Source: JABFXX01 sp964419605 (lineage in GTDB: Bacteria > Myxococcota_A > Polyangia > Haliangiales > Haliangiaceae). From it: a DNA stretch of 64,000 bases. The stretch covers positions 19,235 through 83,234 of the forward strand of contig CAYQQM010000009.1 of assembly GCA_964419605.1 (NCBI GenBank), read 5' to 3'. Under the pieces are notes generated by a model. The model saw only the letters and a program-made list of their open reading frames with translations, was not told the origin of the DNA and searched no databases. Numbering within the stretch: the first letter of the stretch is position 1; every line of letters begins with the position of its first letter. The position numbers and the translations under genes are program-made. Of the stretch, positions 7,028 to 17,191 are shown piece after piece.

Positions 7028-8071
7028 ATGGTGAGGCATGCGATCATCGCGATCCTTTTCGCGCTGAGTGGCTGTGGAAATGTGTTCGGCCTCGATGATA
7101 CTTCGTGTGACCCGACACGGTCTGCATGCGGAATCGATGCGGGGCCGACCGATGGTCCCGCCCCACCTGCCGAGTTCCCTAGCTGCGAAAACCTATCTCC
7201 CACATGCGGCCCTTCGGGAAGTTCATCGTGTTGCGAAACGGCGCTGGTTACAGGCGGCACGTTCTTTCGCGGCTACGACGTCAGCGGCGATAGCATGTTC
7301 AAAGACATGTCGAAGGCCGCAACTGTGAGCGACTTTCGGTTGGACAACTACGAAGTAACCGTTGGCCGATTTCGGAAGTTTGTGAACGCCGGGATGGGCA
7401 CCAAGGCAAATCCGCCTCCCGCGGGTGCGGGCCAGCGTACGCTCAATCAGATCGCGAATCAGGGCGGCTGGGATCCCAGCTGGAATGGCAACTTGGCCGC
7501 CACAACGGACGCGCTCCGAGCGGCGCTCAAATGTGGCGAGTGGACCGACGCACCCGGCGCGAATGAAAGCCTGCCGATCGGCTGCCTCGATTGGTTTGCG
7601 GCCATGGCGTTTTGCGTGTGGGATGGAGGGTTCTTGCCGACTCAAGCGGAACAAAGCTATGCGGCGTCTGGGGGAGGCGAACACCGCGTGTACCCATGGT
7701 CGAGCCCGCCGAACTCGGAGACGATCGACTGCAACCACGTCAACTACTACAACGGATCAGAGCACTGCTTGCTGCCGGGCGGCCGGCCTCGGCGTCCAGG
7801 CAGTCTGTCGCCGACAGGCGACGGCCGATGGGGACAATCGGACCTCGCCGGAAATATGGGCGAGTGGGCGCTCGATTGGTATTCGCTCTCACCTCCGACC
7901 CCATGTAACAACTGCGCCAACCTTACCGGCACGGACAAGCGGGTCATGGGACCTGGATACTGGGGCGATGGGCCAAGTGGTCAGCGATCAGCCCGAAGTA
8001 TCGGGGTTGACCTAACGCTGCGCACGTTTAGCGGCGGTGTGCGCTGCGCGAGGCTGCCAAAATCGAGCTGA
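7028..8071 (+). CDS. SUMF1/formylglycine-generating-enzyme-like lipoprotein
   Basis: 347 residues. MVRHAIIAILFALSGC is a lipoprotein signal with the lipobox Cys at 16. The sulfatase-modifying-factor fold is shown by FRLDNYEVTVGRFRKFVNAG, LPIGCLDWFAAMAFCVWDGG, LPTQAEQSYAA, LAGNMGEWALDWY and GVRCAR at the end. The Cys pair needed for formylglycine formation is not obvious, so this is probably a binding or structural FGE-like domain, as in many exported myxobacterial proteins. No sulfatase gene is nearby. Confidence 0.85.
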   Translation: MVRHAIIAILFALSGCGNVFGLDDTSCDPTRSACGIDAGPTDGPAPPAEFPSCENLSPTCGPSGSSSCCETALVTGGTFFRGYDVSGDSMFKDMSKAATVSDFRLDNYEVTVGRFRKFVNAGMGTKANPPPAGAGQRTLNQIANQGGWDPSWNGNLAATTDALRAALKCGEWTDAPGANESLPIGCLDWFAAMAFCVWDGGFLPTQAEQSYAASGGGEHRVYPWSSPPNSETIDCNHVNYYNGSEHCLLPGGRPRRPGSLSPTGDGRWGQSDLAGNMGEWALDWYSLSPPTPCNNCANLTGTDKRVMGPGYWGDGPSGQRSARSIGVDLTLRTFSGGVRCARLPKSS

Positions 8072-8080
8072 TCGGAGCGC

Positions 8081-9334
8081 TTATCGAGACAGCAACCACA
8101 ACATCGCAAGAGACACTGCCATCGTAGGAACGGTAAGCGCAACGCCGACTCGCATGAACGTCGACACGCGCACGACCACGCCGTGCCGCCGAAGCAAGTC
8201 GTACCACAAGAGCGACGCGATCGACCCGACGGGCAATAGCCGGGGCCCCAAATCACCGCCGATGAGTGCGGCGAATGCATAGCTGTGGTGAGTCGGTTGC
8301 GCGGCTTCGAGCGCAAATGCGTTCAAGACCGACATCGGATGGTTGTTCAACAGCGCCGAACCGAGCGCCGAGGTCACCCCCACCGTTGCGAGCGAACAAG
8401 GCGTCGCGTCGTACAGATGCGCCAGCCAGTCCGCTACCCCAACCCGCTGCAATGCGACGGCGAGAACGAACACACCGGTCAAGAACGGAAAAATCGACCA
8501 AGCGATTCCGCCAGCCAGCTCACGGATTGTACGACCCGCAACAACACTCGCAGCCGCGCAGATGACAGCGCCGACCACGGCGCTCGGCCACAGCGGTGCG
8601 TCGAGGTACGACATCACCGGGTAGGCACAAAGCACCGCGATCACCGTGGCAAACACGATGCGCGCTGCGCTCGACAAGGGCGGAGGCGCGTCCGGCCACG
8701 CGCCGAGAGCAGGAGCCGGATCTGCCAGCTCGCTCCGAAATATCCACGCCAGCGCGACGTACGCGGTGACCCAGCCGGCGATTGCGATCGGAATCATCGT
8801 CGCGGAATACGCGTTGAACCGGATACCCGCATGATCGGCGAATATGAGGTTCATCGGGTTCGAAATGACCAAGGGCGCGACGCCGGCAGAAGCGAATACC
8901 GCGACGACGAACGGGACCACGAATTTCGGGTGGCGGCGCGGATACACGGTGCGCAGAAGCACCAACACGGTCGGCGTCATCAAGAGGATGGCGGCGTCGT
9001 TGGACAACACCGCGGCGACGAGAGCCGATAGCGCAAACGTGACCCGAAACGCATGGCGAACCGGACCACGAGTGCGCGGCTCGATGATCGCCGCCAAGCG
9101 TTCCAACAGGCCCATCCGCTCGGCCGCTGACGTCATCGCCATCACGGACGCGAGCGTCGCATACGCCCGCCACTGCGCCTCGATGGCCCTCAGCACGTCG
9201 TCCAGCCCAACAGCGCCGCCCAGCGCGGCAACACCGACGGCTACCGCTGCCCCAAGCGTCGGCCCTAGCCCGTGTGGACGCCAGGCAACGACAAGAACCA
9301 GCAGCGCGAGGCTGACAAACACTACCCACGACAT
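8081..9334 (-). CDS. ArsB/SLC13-type ion permease
   Basis: About 417 residues from ATG 9334 (MSWVVFVSLALLVLVVAW); GTG 9370 would add 12 polar residues. Roughly ten hydrophobic segments. Ion-transporter-superfamily motifs are VLSNDAAILLMTPTVLVLLR and, in the second half, LLNNHPMSVLNAF, the paired re-entrant SND/NNxP loops of ArsB and Na+/dicarboxylate carriers. Arsenite or an organic anion could be the substrate; no ars genes flank it, so I do not choose. Convergent with the SUMF1-like gene. Confidence 0.8.
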   Translation of the reverse strand: MSWVVFVSLALLVLVVAWRPHGLGPTLGAAVAVGVAALGGAVGLDDVLRAIEAQWRAYATLASVMAMTSAAERMGLLERLAAIIEPRTRGPVRHAFRVTFALSALVAAVLSNDAAILLMTPTVLVLLRTVYPRRHPKFVVPFVVAVFASAGVAPLVISNPMNLIFADHAGIRFNAYSATMIPIAIAGWVTAYVALAWIFRSELADPAPALGAWPDAPPPLSSAARIVFATVIAVLCAYPVMSYLDAPLWPSAVVGAVICAAASVVAGRTIRELAGGIAWSIFPFLTGVFVLAVALQRVGVADWLAHLYDATPCSLATVGVTSALGSALLNNHPMSVLNAFALEAAQPTHHSYAFAALIGGDLGPRLLPVGSIASLLWYDLLRRHGVVVRVSTFMRVGVALTVPTMAVSLAMLWLLSR

Positions 9335-9406
9335 CGAGCCAACATCACATCTCGCATGTCCCAGCGGCACCAGTTACGCCAGAACGGTCCGCGCGAGTCA
9401 CTGGAA

Positions 9407-12400
9407 TCACTGCGGCGAAACGGGGTCTAGGGTCTGGGACAGCGAGACCGAGGCGCCAGTGAGCGCGTCGGCAGCCACCCCAACGTCGAGCTCCTTTCCA
9501 CTGACCGAACCATGGCAGCCCCCGCACACCGCGTCGAATACATGGACTGTTTCGCCCGCGGGGTTGACAATCGACTGGCGCACGCCCATCCCGATCGATT
9601 CGCCGGGACCGAGCTGATGTTCCTCTTGCATCGTGACGATCGCTCGACCATCGTCGCCTTGGAGCTCAAAGACCATCCCGGTACGCGACGGCAGTGCGAC
9701 CTTCACCGAGCCGTCCTCCTTCAGCGGCGCCTTACCGAGCAGCGCTCGGCTCTGATAGATGCCGTTCGTGGTTCGGGCGCATGCCCCAGCTGGACAGGCG
9801 CCTTCGCGATATACGGCGAGGAACTTTGCGTTGCGGAACGCTTCGACAGGCCGGCCGCGTCGCAGGTTGCCAGTCAATAGCGTAAATACCATCGGCGCGT
9901 CGGGCATGTAGACCACCGCCTTCGAAGGATCGCCCTCGACCCCGCCGCCGAACACGAGCTGGCGCCGGTTGAGGTACGGAGGACGCGGCGCGTACTTGTA
10001 CGCGATCACCGCATCGACCGTTGTCTCCCCATTGCCGTTGATTCCGAGGGACGCCGGTGCGGTACTGTTGCGCGGGTCGACAACCACAACGTCCCAGTTG
10101 AGGGTAGCGACGTTCGTCGCGTACGACACCATGATCTTCCCGTCGGGCATCGAGAACGGAGCGCGAAATCCCGAGGTGGCACCCGCGCGACCGGTTGCGC
10201 CGGCCGGGCCGAGAATGTGCAACGCCTGCAAGTAACCCGGATCGGTGCGATTTGCCTCGAACGGGCCGACACTGCGATTGAAGATGGCGAGCGCCCCCGC
10301 GCCGCCCTTGAGAGCTGGAGCACCGTTGGTTGAGTCCGATAGGATCACCAAAAAATCGCCGTTGCTGGCTTCTCGAATGTCCGTGGCAGATGAGTAGCCG
10401 ACAGAGGGCAGCGTGGTCGCGAGGTCCGTCGTCGATGGGTAGAGAGAATCTTTGCGCTGAGCGAGCAGCGGATGATAGTCGGTGAGGTCCCAGTTAATGC
10501 GGCGACCCGACACTTGGTAGAAGCCGTCGCTCGCTTTTTCAGTCGACATCGTAATGCGACCCTCGCGCATCATCTGCGGATTGATCTCGGAGTTCGAGAG
10601 TACGGTCACCTGCTCCGGTGAACCTCCCGGCAGGCGAATTCTCCACAGATCCGACTGGGTGCGCGGTTGCACGCGCGTTTCGATCGGGCCAGCCGTGCCG
10701 CGCGTCGACGCAAACACCAAATAGGTCCCATCGGGCGACCACGTGGGATCGAAGTCGTGGATGTTCCCGGTCGCGCCGGTGGAAACCTGTGCGCACGTGC
10801 CAGGGTTGGCAATGCTAACGGTGTAGAGCCGCCACCCAGCCCCGGCAGAGGGCCGGCCGGCAAACGCAACGGTGTCGCCATTCTGACTCACACTCGGACG
10901 GCCGATGTCGGGATTTCCACCCAATCCACAAGCGCCCAGCAGCGAAGTCTGCGTGGCATTATCGACGGTCAAATTGCCGCCTCGCGCGGTCCCGAACGTT
11001 CCGGTCACGGCCCGTAGGTCGGCGCCGCCCTGAAACGTATCGAATTCAAGTCGGCCTGCGATGCCGTTGGCCGGCCGCTGCACGTAAACGATGGGCACCG
11101 TGGAGCCAGCATTCATCGTGGAAACCTGGGGTCCGGCCGCCGTGCGCTCGAGATCGATCCATCGCTGAATGATGCAAAACGGAGTTGTACTCGTCGGCGT
11201 GCACGCTGCTGGGTCGGACGGCACTCCGGGTGTTTCAAGCACCGGACCGCCGCGATGCGCGATTCCGCCCACAGACGCGACCCGCGGATCCGCGGCCAAT
11301 ATCGCCTTGGCAACCGCGCGTCCACGCCGCGCGTCGGCGAATTCCATGGCCATAAACTCGTTGCGCAAGAGGTCGTAGTTCTTTTCGAGTGCTACCGCCG
11401 AGAAAAATCCCTGAGTTCCCGAGCGCAACTTGAAATCGTTACCCGCTGCGGGGCTATGACACGCTTCGAATGAACATCCGCGCGCAATCAAGATCGGTTG
11501 CACGTTGTCCTTAAAGAATTGCTTCCCAGCATTCCCGGCACCGAAGTCGAGAGCACCCACGCTCGAGGCCCAATCGCGAATTCGCTGGTAGTTGCTGTCG
11601 TTGGTGTCGGAGAATTGATCTCCTCCTGTGTGCCCGCGGCCGCCGCTTCGTGCTGCCAACGGCACGCGCAGAAGCTGCGAGTCATCGACGGGATTGGTCA
11701 CGAAGGCCCAGGTTTGGGCAAAGTTAAACGCGAGCTGCTGGTCGGTATCACCACACGTAACGTAGAAGTCCGACTGAGGCGCACCATGGCAATTTGACGA
11801 CGTGCAGCCGCGATCTTTGAGAATTGGCTGAACATCGGCTTTGAACTTCTGCAATCCGGGACCGTACTTGGGATTAGTCATCAGCGGCGTTGGATCGAAA
11901 CCCGACGGCACCGAGCTCGAACAATTCCCGTTCCCTGTCTGCGCTGGCGATGGTGGCTTCAAGCCGTTTTCCGTGGCTCCATTCTCGAGCCACGTCTGCA
12001 AAGCAAAGTAGGCGTCCGAATTGATCTCAAGAATCGCGCCGCCGACGTGCAGCACCTCCAGATCGCGGAACGCCGGCGTGTTCCCCGTCGGGTCCGAGGG
12101 GTTGATGCCGTATTGAAACTGCAGCCGAGGCTTGGCCGGATCGGGCACCTCGGGAGCCACGGCCTTGATCAAAAACAATGGCTGGGGATACGGCCCGAAC
12201 CGGTGCAACAAATCGCGGCGCTTCTGGACATTGGCAAAAGACGTCACATCCAAGTTGCCAGCGGCAAATGCATACGGGTCATCGGAATTCGTACTGTGAC
12301 AGCCCGAGGTATTGCCAGAACACTTCTGGATCAAGATCGGCTCGATATTGCGCTCGTAGTAGCTCCGACCTGCTGCTGAGTTGCAGTCGTTGCATCCGAT

Positions 12401-12466
12401 CGCCCCACTCGCGCCGACCACAACCGCCACTGCGGCCAGAACGCCGCGGCAATAGTCCGTCATCAA
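9407..12466 (-). CDS. Large cytochrome-like lipoprotein with beta-propeller (HzsA-related type)
   Basis: 1019 residues. A lipoprotein signal (lipobox GAIGC, Cys 25) is followed by three repeats of an F/Y-x-x-x-V/I-x-P-I-L segment, each ending in Cys-Xn-Cys-His: C49-X6-CH, C220-X4-CH and C330-X4-CH. The middle (about 500-850) has TolB/PD40-type propeller strands (DPTWSPDGTYLVFAS). A canonical CGGCH is at 981-985. This order recalls proteins labelled HzsA-related, which share the hydrazine synthase alpha-subunit layout. It need not make hydrazine; a periplasmic electron-transfer or binding role is likely. A second relative is at 52719-55010. Confidence 0.7.
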   Translation of the reverse strand: MMTDYCRGVLAAVAVVVGASGAIGCNDCNSAAGRSYYERNIEPILIQKCSGNTSGCHSTNSDDPYAFAAGNLDVTSFANVQKRRDLLHRFGPYPQPLFLIKAVAPEVPDPAKPRLQFQYGINPSDPTGNTPAFRDLEVLHVGGAILEINSDAYFALQTWLENGATENGLKPPSPAQTGNGNCSSSVPSGFDPTPLMTNPKYGPGLQKFKADVQPILKDRGCTSSNCHGAPQSDFYVTCGDTDQQLAFNFAQTWAFVTNPVDDSQLLRVPLAARSGGRGHTGGDQFSDTNDSNYQRIRDWASSVGALDFGAGNAGKQFFKDNVQPILIARGCSFEACHSPAAGNDFKLRSGTQGFFSAVALEKNYDLLRNEFMAMEFADARRGRAVAKAILAADPRVASVGGIAHRGGPVLETPGVPSDPAACTPTSTTPFCIIQRWIDLERTAAGPQVSTMNAGSTVPIVYVQRPANGIAGRLEFDTFQGGADLRAVTGTFGTARGGNLTVDNATQTSLLGACGLGGNPDIGRPSVSQNGDTVAFAGRPSAGAGWRLYTVSIANPGTCAQVSTGATGNIHDFDPTWSPDGTYLVFASTRGTAGPIETRVQPRTQSDLWRIRLPGGSPEQVTVLSNSEINPQMMREGRITMSTEKASDGFYQVSGRRINWDLTDYHPLLAQRKDSLYPSTTDLATTLPSVGYSSATDIREASNGDFLVILSDSTNGAPALKGGAGALAIFNRSVGPFEANRTDPGYLQALHILGPAGATGRAGATSGFRAPFSMPDGKIMVSYATNVATLNWDVVVVDPRNSTAPASLGINGNGETTVDAVIAYKYAPRPPYLNRRQLVFGGGVEGDPSKAVVYMPDAPMVFTLLTGNLRRGRPVEAFRNAKFLAVYREGACPAGACARTTNGIYQSRALLGKAPLKEDGSVKVALPSRTGMVFELQGDDGRAIVTMQEEHQLGPGESIGMGVRQSIVNPAGETVHVFDAVCGGCHGSVSGKELDVGVAADALTGASVSLSQTLDPVSPQ

Positions 12467-12512
12467 GACATTCTAGACCGATTCCGGACCGAACAATGCC
12501 CCTAAACCGGCG

Positions 12513-13103
12513 CTACTCTTTGGCAGCAGCTTCGTCGAGGGCAATCACCCCGCACGCGATCCGATCACCGGCGTTGCCCGTCGGTTGGGTCTTGAGGTCA
12601 TCCGCCTTGTCGTGAATGATGAAACCTTTCCCTACAATGGAGGTGTCGCCGTCTTTGAGGGTTACGCCTTTCACAACGAGCGTTAGAGTCGCTTTGCCGT
12701 CGGGGCCCGCGTTGATGTTTCCAAGGTCGCCGGCATGGTGCTGCTCCGCCTCGGGGCTGCCGTGGTCATGCCCGCCGGGATTGAAGTGACCGCCCGCGCT
12801 CTTGGCATCGGGCGCGCTGCAGTCGCCCTTTTCGTGAATGTGGAAACCGTGTTTGCCTTTCTTGAGTCCTTCGAGGTTCGCGGTGACTTCAACGCCATCG
12901 TCCATCTCTTTAAATTGGACTGTTCCCTTAACCGACTTCCACTTGGAGGTTCCTGCCATGGTAGCCGTCGCGTGTTTTGGAGGCGGCGGCGGCGCTTCCT
13001 TCGCGACTGGCTCAACGGGCGCAGGCGCTACGGGAGCGGGCTGGGGCTTGCTTCCACCGCAAGCGGATCCGATCAAAAGGCTCGAAAGAAGAAGGTGTTT
13101 CAT
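12513..13103 (-). CDS. sodC: Cu/Zn superoxide dismutase, exported lipoprotein form
   Basis: 196 residues from ATG 13103. MKHLLLSSLLIGSAC is a lipoprotein signal, followed by a Pro/Ala-rich spacer to about residue 45. Catalytic features of periplasmic SodC are HGFHIHEKGDCS, GGHFNPGGHDHG, HHAGDLGNI, GKGFIIHDKADD and GDRIACGVI, supplying the Cu and Zn ligands and disulfide Cys. It dismutates superoxide in the envelope. Divergent from mfd with a 63-bp gap. Longer upstream readings would run into mfd. Confidence 0.95.
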   Translation of the reverse strand: MKHLLLSSLLIGSACGGSKPQPAPVAPAPVEPVAKEAPPPPPKHATATMAGTSKWKSVKGTVQFKEMDDGVEVTANLEGLKKGKHGFHIHEKGDCSAPDAKSAGGHFNPGGHDHGSPEAEQHHAGDLGNINAGPDGKATLTLVVKGVTLKDGDTSIVGKGFIIHDKADDLKTQPTGNAGDRIACGVIALDEAAAKE

Positions 13104-13166
13104 GGGCGGAGTATGCGCGAATTGCTGGCCACAGGGGAGTTTTTGGCGTGGTAGCACTACCGACGC

Positions 13167-16100
13167 ATGTGGCCTGCACTCGAACGCTCGATCGACTCCG
13201 GAGCGGTGATCGCCTACGGCGGAACACCTGGCTGGGCAGCGTGGGTCGCGGCGCAGCGCGCTCAGAAAGAGCGGATCGTCGTCGCGGTTTGCAAGGACGA
13301 CGCCACCGCGCGCGAGCTCGAAAGCGATGTCGCGTACTTTTGGGGTGCGTCCGAGCCAAATGCGGATGCCGCGAATGCCGCGAATGCCGCGATCGCCTAC
13401 TTGCCTGGCATCGACGCGTCGCCATATGGCGAACTGGCTCCGGACCGGCGGGGCATCGTCGAGCGCCTGGCAACTCTGTATCGACTCACACAGCCGGCTC
13501 TGATGCCCAAGCTCCTGATCGCCTCGGCGGAGGCGCTGATCCGCAAAACGATGCGCCCGCCAGAGCTCGCCGCTCGGGGCAGTGTGGTAGCCCGCGGCGA
13601 CACGGTCGAACGCGACGCGCTCGGCGCCATGTTGACCGCCGCGGGCTGGACCCGTACGCCCGTCGTCGACGAACCCGGGACGTTCGCGCTCCGCGGCGGG
13701 GTCGTCGATGTGTACGCTCCGCTGTCGCCGCATCCGGTCCGCATCGAACTGTTTGGCGATACGGTCGAATCACTGCGCGCCTTCGACGCTGAGTCGCAAC
13801 GCACGCTGCGCGAGATCGACCGCGTGGTCCTGCACCCGGTGCGCGAGACGATCGCGACGGGCGCCAGCGATGTGCGCGCTCGCTTGCGCGCGTACGCCGA
13901 CGAAGTCGCGTTCCCATCCAAGGCAACGCGACGACTCATCGAACAACTCGAAGCAGGGGGTGTATTCGTAGGCATCGAAGGTTTGCTGCCCGCGTTCCAC
14001 GACACCCTGGTGCCCGCTTCGGCTTACGTTCCCGAGGACGCGCGATGGCTCGTGGTCGACCCGGATGCGTGCAAGCGCACCGTCGCCGACATTTTGCGCG
14101 ACGCCGAAGCCCAGTTCGGCGAGCGAACTGCAAAGAAGCAGCTCGCATTCCCACCCGACGCGCACTTCAGCCGCACGCTCGACGCTCTATCGTCACCGCG
14201 GCGCATCGAGCTGTCCGCCCTCGAGCTAACCGGCAACGAGCCGTCGCCCCAGGACGGTGCACACAGCGTTACAAAACTGCGCATCGACATCGATAACTTG
14301 CACGTTCTGCGGCAACAACTCGAGCACGCCCGGGCACTCGGAGACACCGATCATGTCGAACCTCTGCTCGCCGCAATTCGCGCCTGGCGTTCGAATGGAA
14401 TTGCCGTAACGATCGCGCTGGATTCGCACAGCCGCGTCGAGCGCTTGACCGGCGTTTTGGCCGCCCGTGGTGTCACCGACATTGCCATTACCAACAGTTC
14501 GCCCACCCACGCATTTGCGTCACCTCGCGATGGCGTCGCGTTCGTAACCGGCGATCTCATTTTTGGCCAGCGCACGCATCGCGCAGGCGCGCACAAGAAA
14601 CGGGCCCGCGACGCCCTGCTCGGCGGCGTCTCCGACTGGAGCCAGCTCGCCCCGGGCGACTTCTTGGTCCATCAACGCCACGGCGTCGGCCGCTATCTCG
14701 GCCTCAAGCGCATCGCCGTAAGCGCCCCCGCGGGCTCGGCTCCCGCTTCCGGCTCGGCTCCCGCTTCCGCTCCGGCTTCGGCCTCCGCTTCCGGCTCGGC
14801 TCCTGCTTCCGGTCCGGCTTCGGCCCCGGCTTCGGCGCCGGCTTCGGCCTCCGCTTCCGGCTCGGCTCCTGCTTCCGGTCCGGCTTCGGCCCCGGCTTCG
14901 GCTTCNNNNNNNNNNNNNNNNNNNNNNNNNNNNNNNNNNNNNNNNNNNNNNNNNNNNNNNNNNNNNNNNNNNNNNNNNNNNNNNNNNNNNNNNNNNNNNN
15001 NNNNNCCGCTTCCGGCTCGGCTCCTGCTTCCGGTCCGGCTTCGGCCCCGGCTTCGGCTTCCGGCTCCGCTTCCGCTTCGGCCCCTACTTCGACTGCCACA
15101 ACAACAACCGGCTCTCCCCTCCCGCGCGACGCGACGCGCGGGGGGGTGAATGGACCGGCTTCGCCGGTCCAGAGGGGGCGGGAAAGCCCCCTCTGGATCG
15201 ACACGCTGCAGCTCGAATACGACGGCGGCAGTTTGTATTTGCCCGTCTATCGGCTGGGCGAGGTCCAGCGCTACGTCGGCGCCGACGGCCACCCACCTCG
15301 GCTCGACAAGCTCGGCGGCGCTACATGGGAAGCAACGCAGAGCAAAGTGTCGCGCAACGTTCGTGCGCTGGCCGAGGAGCTGCTTCAGATCTACGCCCAG
15401 CGCGCCAGCTTGCCAGGCCATAGGTTTCCGCCGGCCGACGATCAGTTTCACGAACTAGAAGCGACATTTCCGTTTGACGAAACGCCGGACCAAGAAGATG
15501 CGATCGCTGCAGTGCTCGCCGACATGGAGGCCGACCGCGCCATGGATCGACTCATTTGCGGCGATGTCGGGTACGGAAAAACCGAAGTTGCGGTGCGCGC
15601 GGTGTTTCGCTGCGTGCAAGGCGGCAAGCAAGCATGTGTATTAGCTCCCACGACGATCTTAGTCGAACAACATTTCCGCACGTTGTCGCAGCGATTGGCG
15701 GGATTTCCCCTGACGGTGGCGCGACTATCGCGGTTTCAATCCAAGGCCGATCAGATCGACACCGTGCGCAAGCTGGCGATGGGCGGCGTCGACGTGGTCG
15801 TCGGCACCCATCGCCTGCTTTCGCCCGACGTCCGGTTTAAGGACCTCGGCTTGTTGGTCATCGACGAAGAACAGCGATTCGGCGTCGCGCACAAGGAGCG
15901 CATCAAAAAGGCGAAAACGCAGGTCGACGTGTTAACCCTCACCGCGACGCCGATTCCGCGCACGCTTCATCTCGCAATGGCGGGGGTGCGCGACCTTTCG
16001 ATCATCGCCACACCGCCGGCCGACCGCCGCGCGGTGCGCACCTTCGTCTCGCGCGTCGATGACACCACGGTTCGCGAAGCGATCGAACGCGAACTCGAGC

Positions 16101-17143
16101 GCGGTGGACAAGTGTTTTTCATTTCGCCGACGATTGGCCAAGCCGTGGCAGATCCTTCGCTCCACGCGCCCAGCGGAACAAAGCGAAGATCGCCTCGCGA
16201 CGACGACAGATCGCTGCAAGACTGGGCCGAGTACTTGCATGAACTCGTGCCAACTGGGCGGATCGGCATCGGCCACGGATCGCTATCCGCCGAAGCGCTC
16301 GAGAACGTGATGATGCAGTTCGTGCGCGGCGAACTCGACATCCTGGTCGCGACCACCATCGTCGAAAGCGGACTCGACATTCCGCGCGCCAACACCATGT
16401 TTGTTGCCCGCGCCGACGCATTTGGACTCGCCCAGCTCTATCAGCTGCGCGGCCGCATCGGCCGCAGCAAAGACCGCGCCTATTGCTACCTACTCGTGCC
16501 CGAGCCCGAGCACCTCACGGAGGGGGCCCGGCGTCGACTCGAAACGCTGCAGCGATTTACCGAACTCGGGGCTGGGTTTCAGATCGCGTCTCAAGACCTC
16601 GAGATCCGCGGCGGAGGCGAGCTGCTGGGCGCGAAACAATCGGGGTCGATCGCCGCCGTGGGCTTTGATCGCTACATCAAGATGCTCGAAACTTCGGTCG
16701 CCGAACTGCGCGGCGAGCCGATCCATAGCGACGTGGATCCAGAGCTCACGGTGGATGTTCCCGGATTCATTCCCGACGACTACATTCCCGATCCGGGGCA
16801 GCGACTTGAATTGTACAAACGGCTGTCCGCGATCGCCGATGACGACGAACTCGCGCAGGTGATGGCGGAGATCGCCGACCGCTACGGCCCCGTGCCCGAT
16901 GATACGATCATCCTCGGCGAGCTCATGGCGCAAAAGGCCCTGGCCCGCCGCCTCGGCGCCCTCACCCTCGAAGTTTCAGCCAGCCGGGTCGCCATCGCGC
17001 TCGCCGACAATTCCGTCGTCGGCCCAGCCGCCCTGAAAGCCGGCTGGCGCCAATTGCCCGACGGCCGCTACGCTAGCGCCCCACCCGCTCGGCAAGCGCT
17101 GTTGGGATTACTCGAACGCGCTGGTGTCGCACCGCGGGTCTAG
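13167..17143 (+). CDS. mfd: Transcription-repair coupling factor Mfd with internal repeat insertion and gap
   Basis: Mfd removes stalled RNA polymerase and recruits UvrA. UvrB-homology region from residue 1; RID start at LAPGDFLVHQRHGVGRYLGL; helicase motifs ICGDVGYGKTEVAVRA (Walker A), VIDEEQRFGVAHKERI, TLTATPIPRTLHLAMAGVRD; C-terminal TRCF domain (DVPGFIPDDYIPDPGQRLEL). Between KRIAVSAPA and DTLQLEYDGGSLYLPV, inside the RNA-polymerase-interaction barrel, lies an Ala/Ser/Pro/Gly repeat containing a 100-N gap. The frame before and after the gap differs by the placeholder length, but the repeat reads the same amino-acid phase on both sides. I therefore call one intact gene rather than two. Divergent from sodC. 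Confidence 0.92.
14724..15105 (+). repeat. Ala/Ser/Pro/Gly-coding tandem repeat inside mfd
   Basis: Degenerate hexamers such as GCTTCC/GGCTCG are organised into a higher-order 66-bp (22-codon) period, visible as GCCTCCGCTTCCGG at 14781 and again at 14847. It codes ASGSAPASGPASAPAS-type sequence in the mfd frame. The repeat is interrupted by the assembly gap and resumes in the same amino-acid phase at 15008. True copy number is unknown. Confidence 0.9.
14906..15005. other. Assembly gap, 100 N
   Basis: Exactly 100 N within the mfd repeat. Identical repeat units flank it, so the gap most likely reflects collapsed repeats, and its real length is unknown. Confidence 0.98.
15121..15196. repeat. 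Three consecutive hairpins inside the mfd coding sequence
   Basis: Three perfect inverted repeats follow each other: CCCGCGCG/CGCGCGGG (15121-15142, 6-nt loop), GGACCGGC/GCCGGTCC (15152-15170, loop TTC), CCAGAGGGGG/CCCCCTCTGG (15169-15196, 8-nt loop). They are translated as part of Mfd (RDATRGGVNGPASPVQRGRE). This has the look of a palindromic (REP/RPE-like) element inserted in frame at the end of the repeat. Confidence 0.75.
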
Positions 17144-17191
17144 CGCACCGCAAGGTTGCGCTTGAGCCCAGTTGCAAATAGGAACAGAAAC

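Noticed and set aside
12513..13733. 406-codon reading of sodC with a long N-terminal extension
   Set aside because: The extension runs antisense through mfd and lacks domain character; the signal peptide at 13103 gives a normal exported SodC.
12977..13792. Plus-strand frame crossing the sodC/mfd junction
   Set aside because: Overlaps the signal peptide region of sodC and the N-terminus of mfd; composition is Arg-rich shadow.
13167..17143. mfd as two genes or a frameshifted pseudogene
   Set aside because: The frame change occurs only across the 100-N placeholder; the repeat encodes the same amino-acid series on both sides, and both halves have intact motifs.
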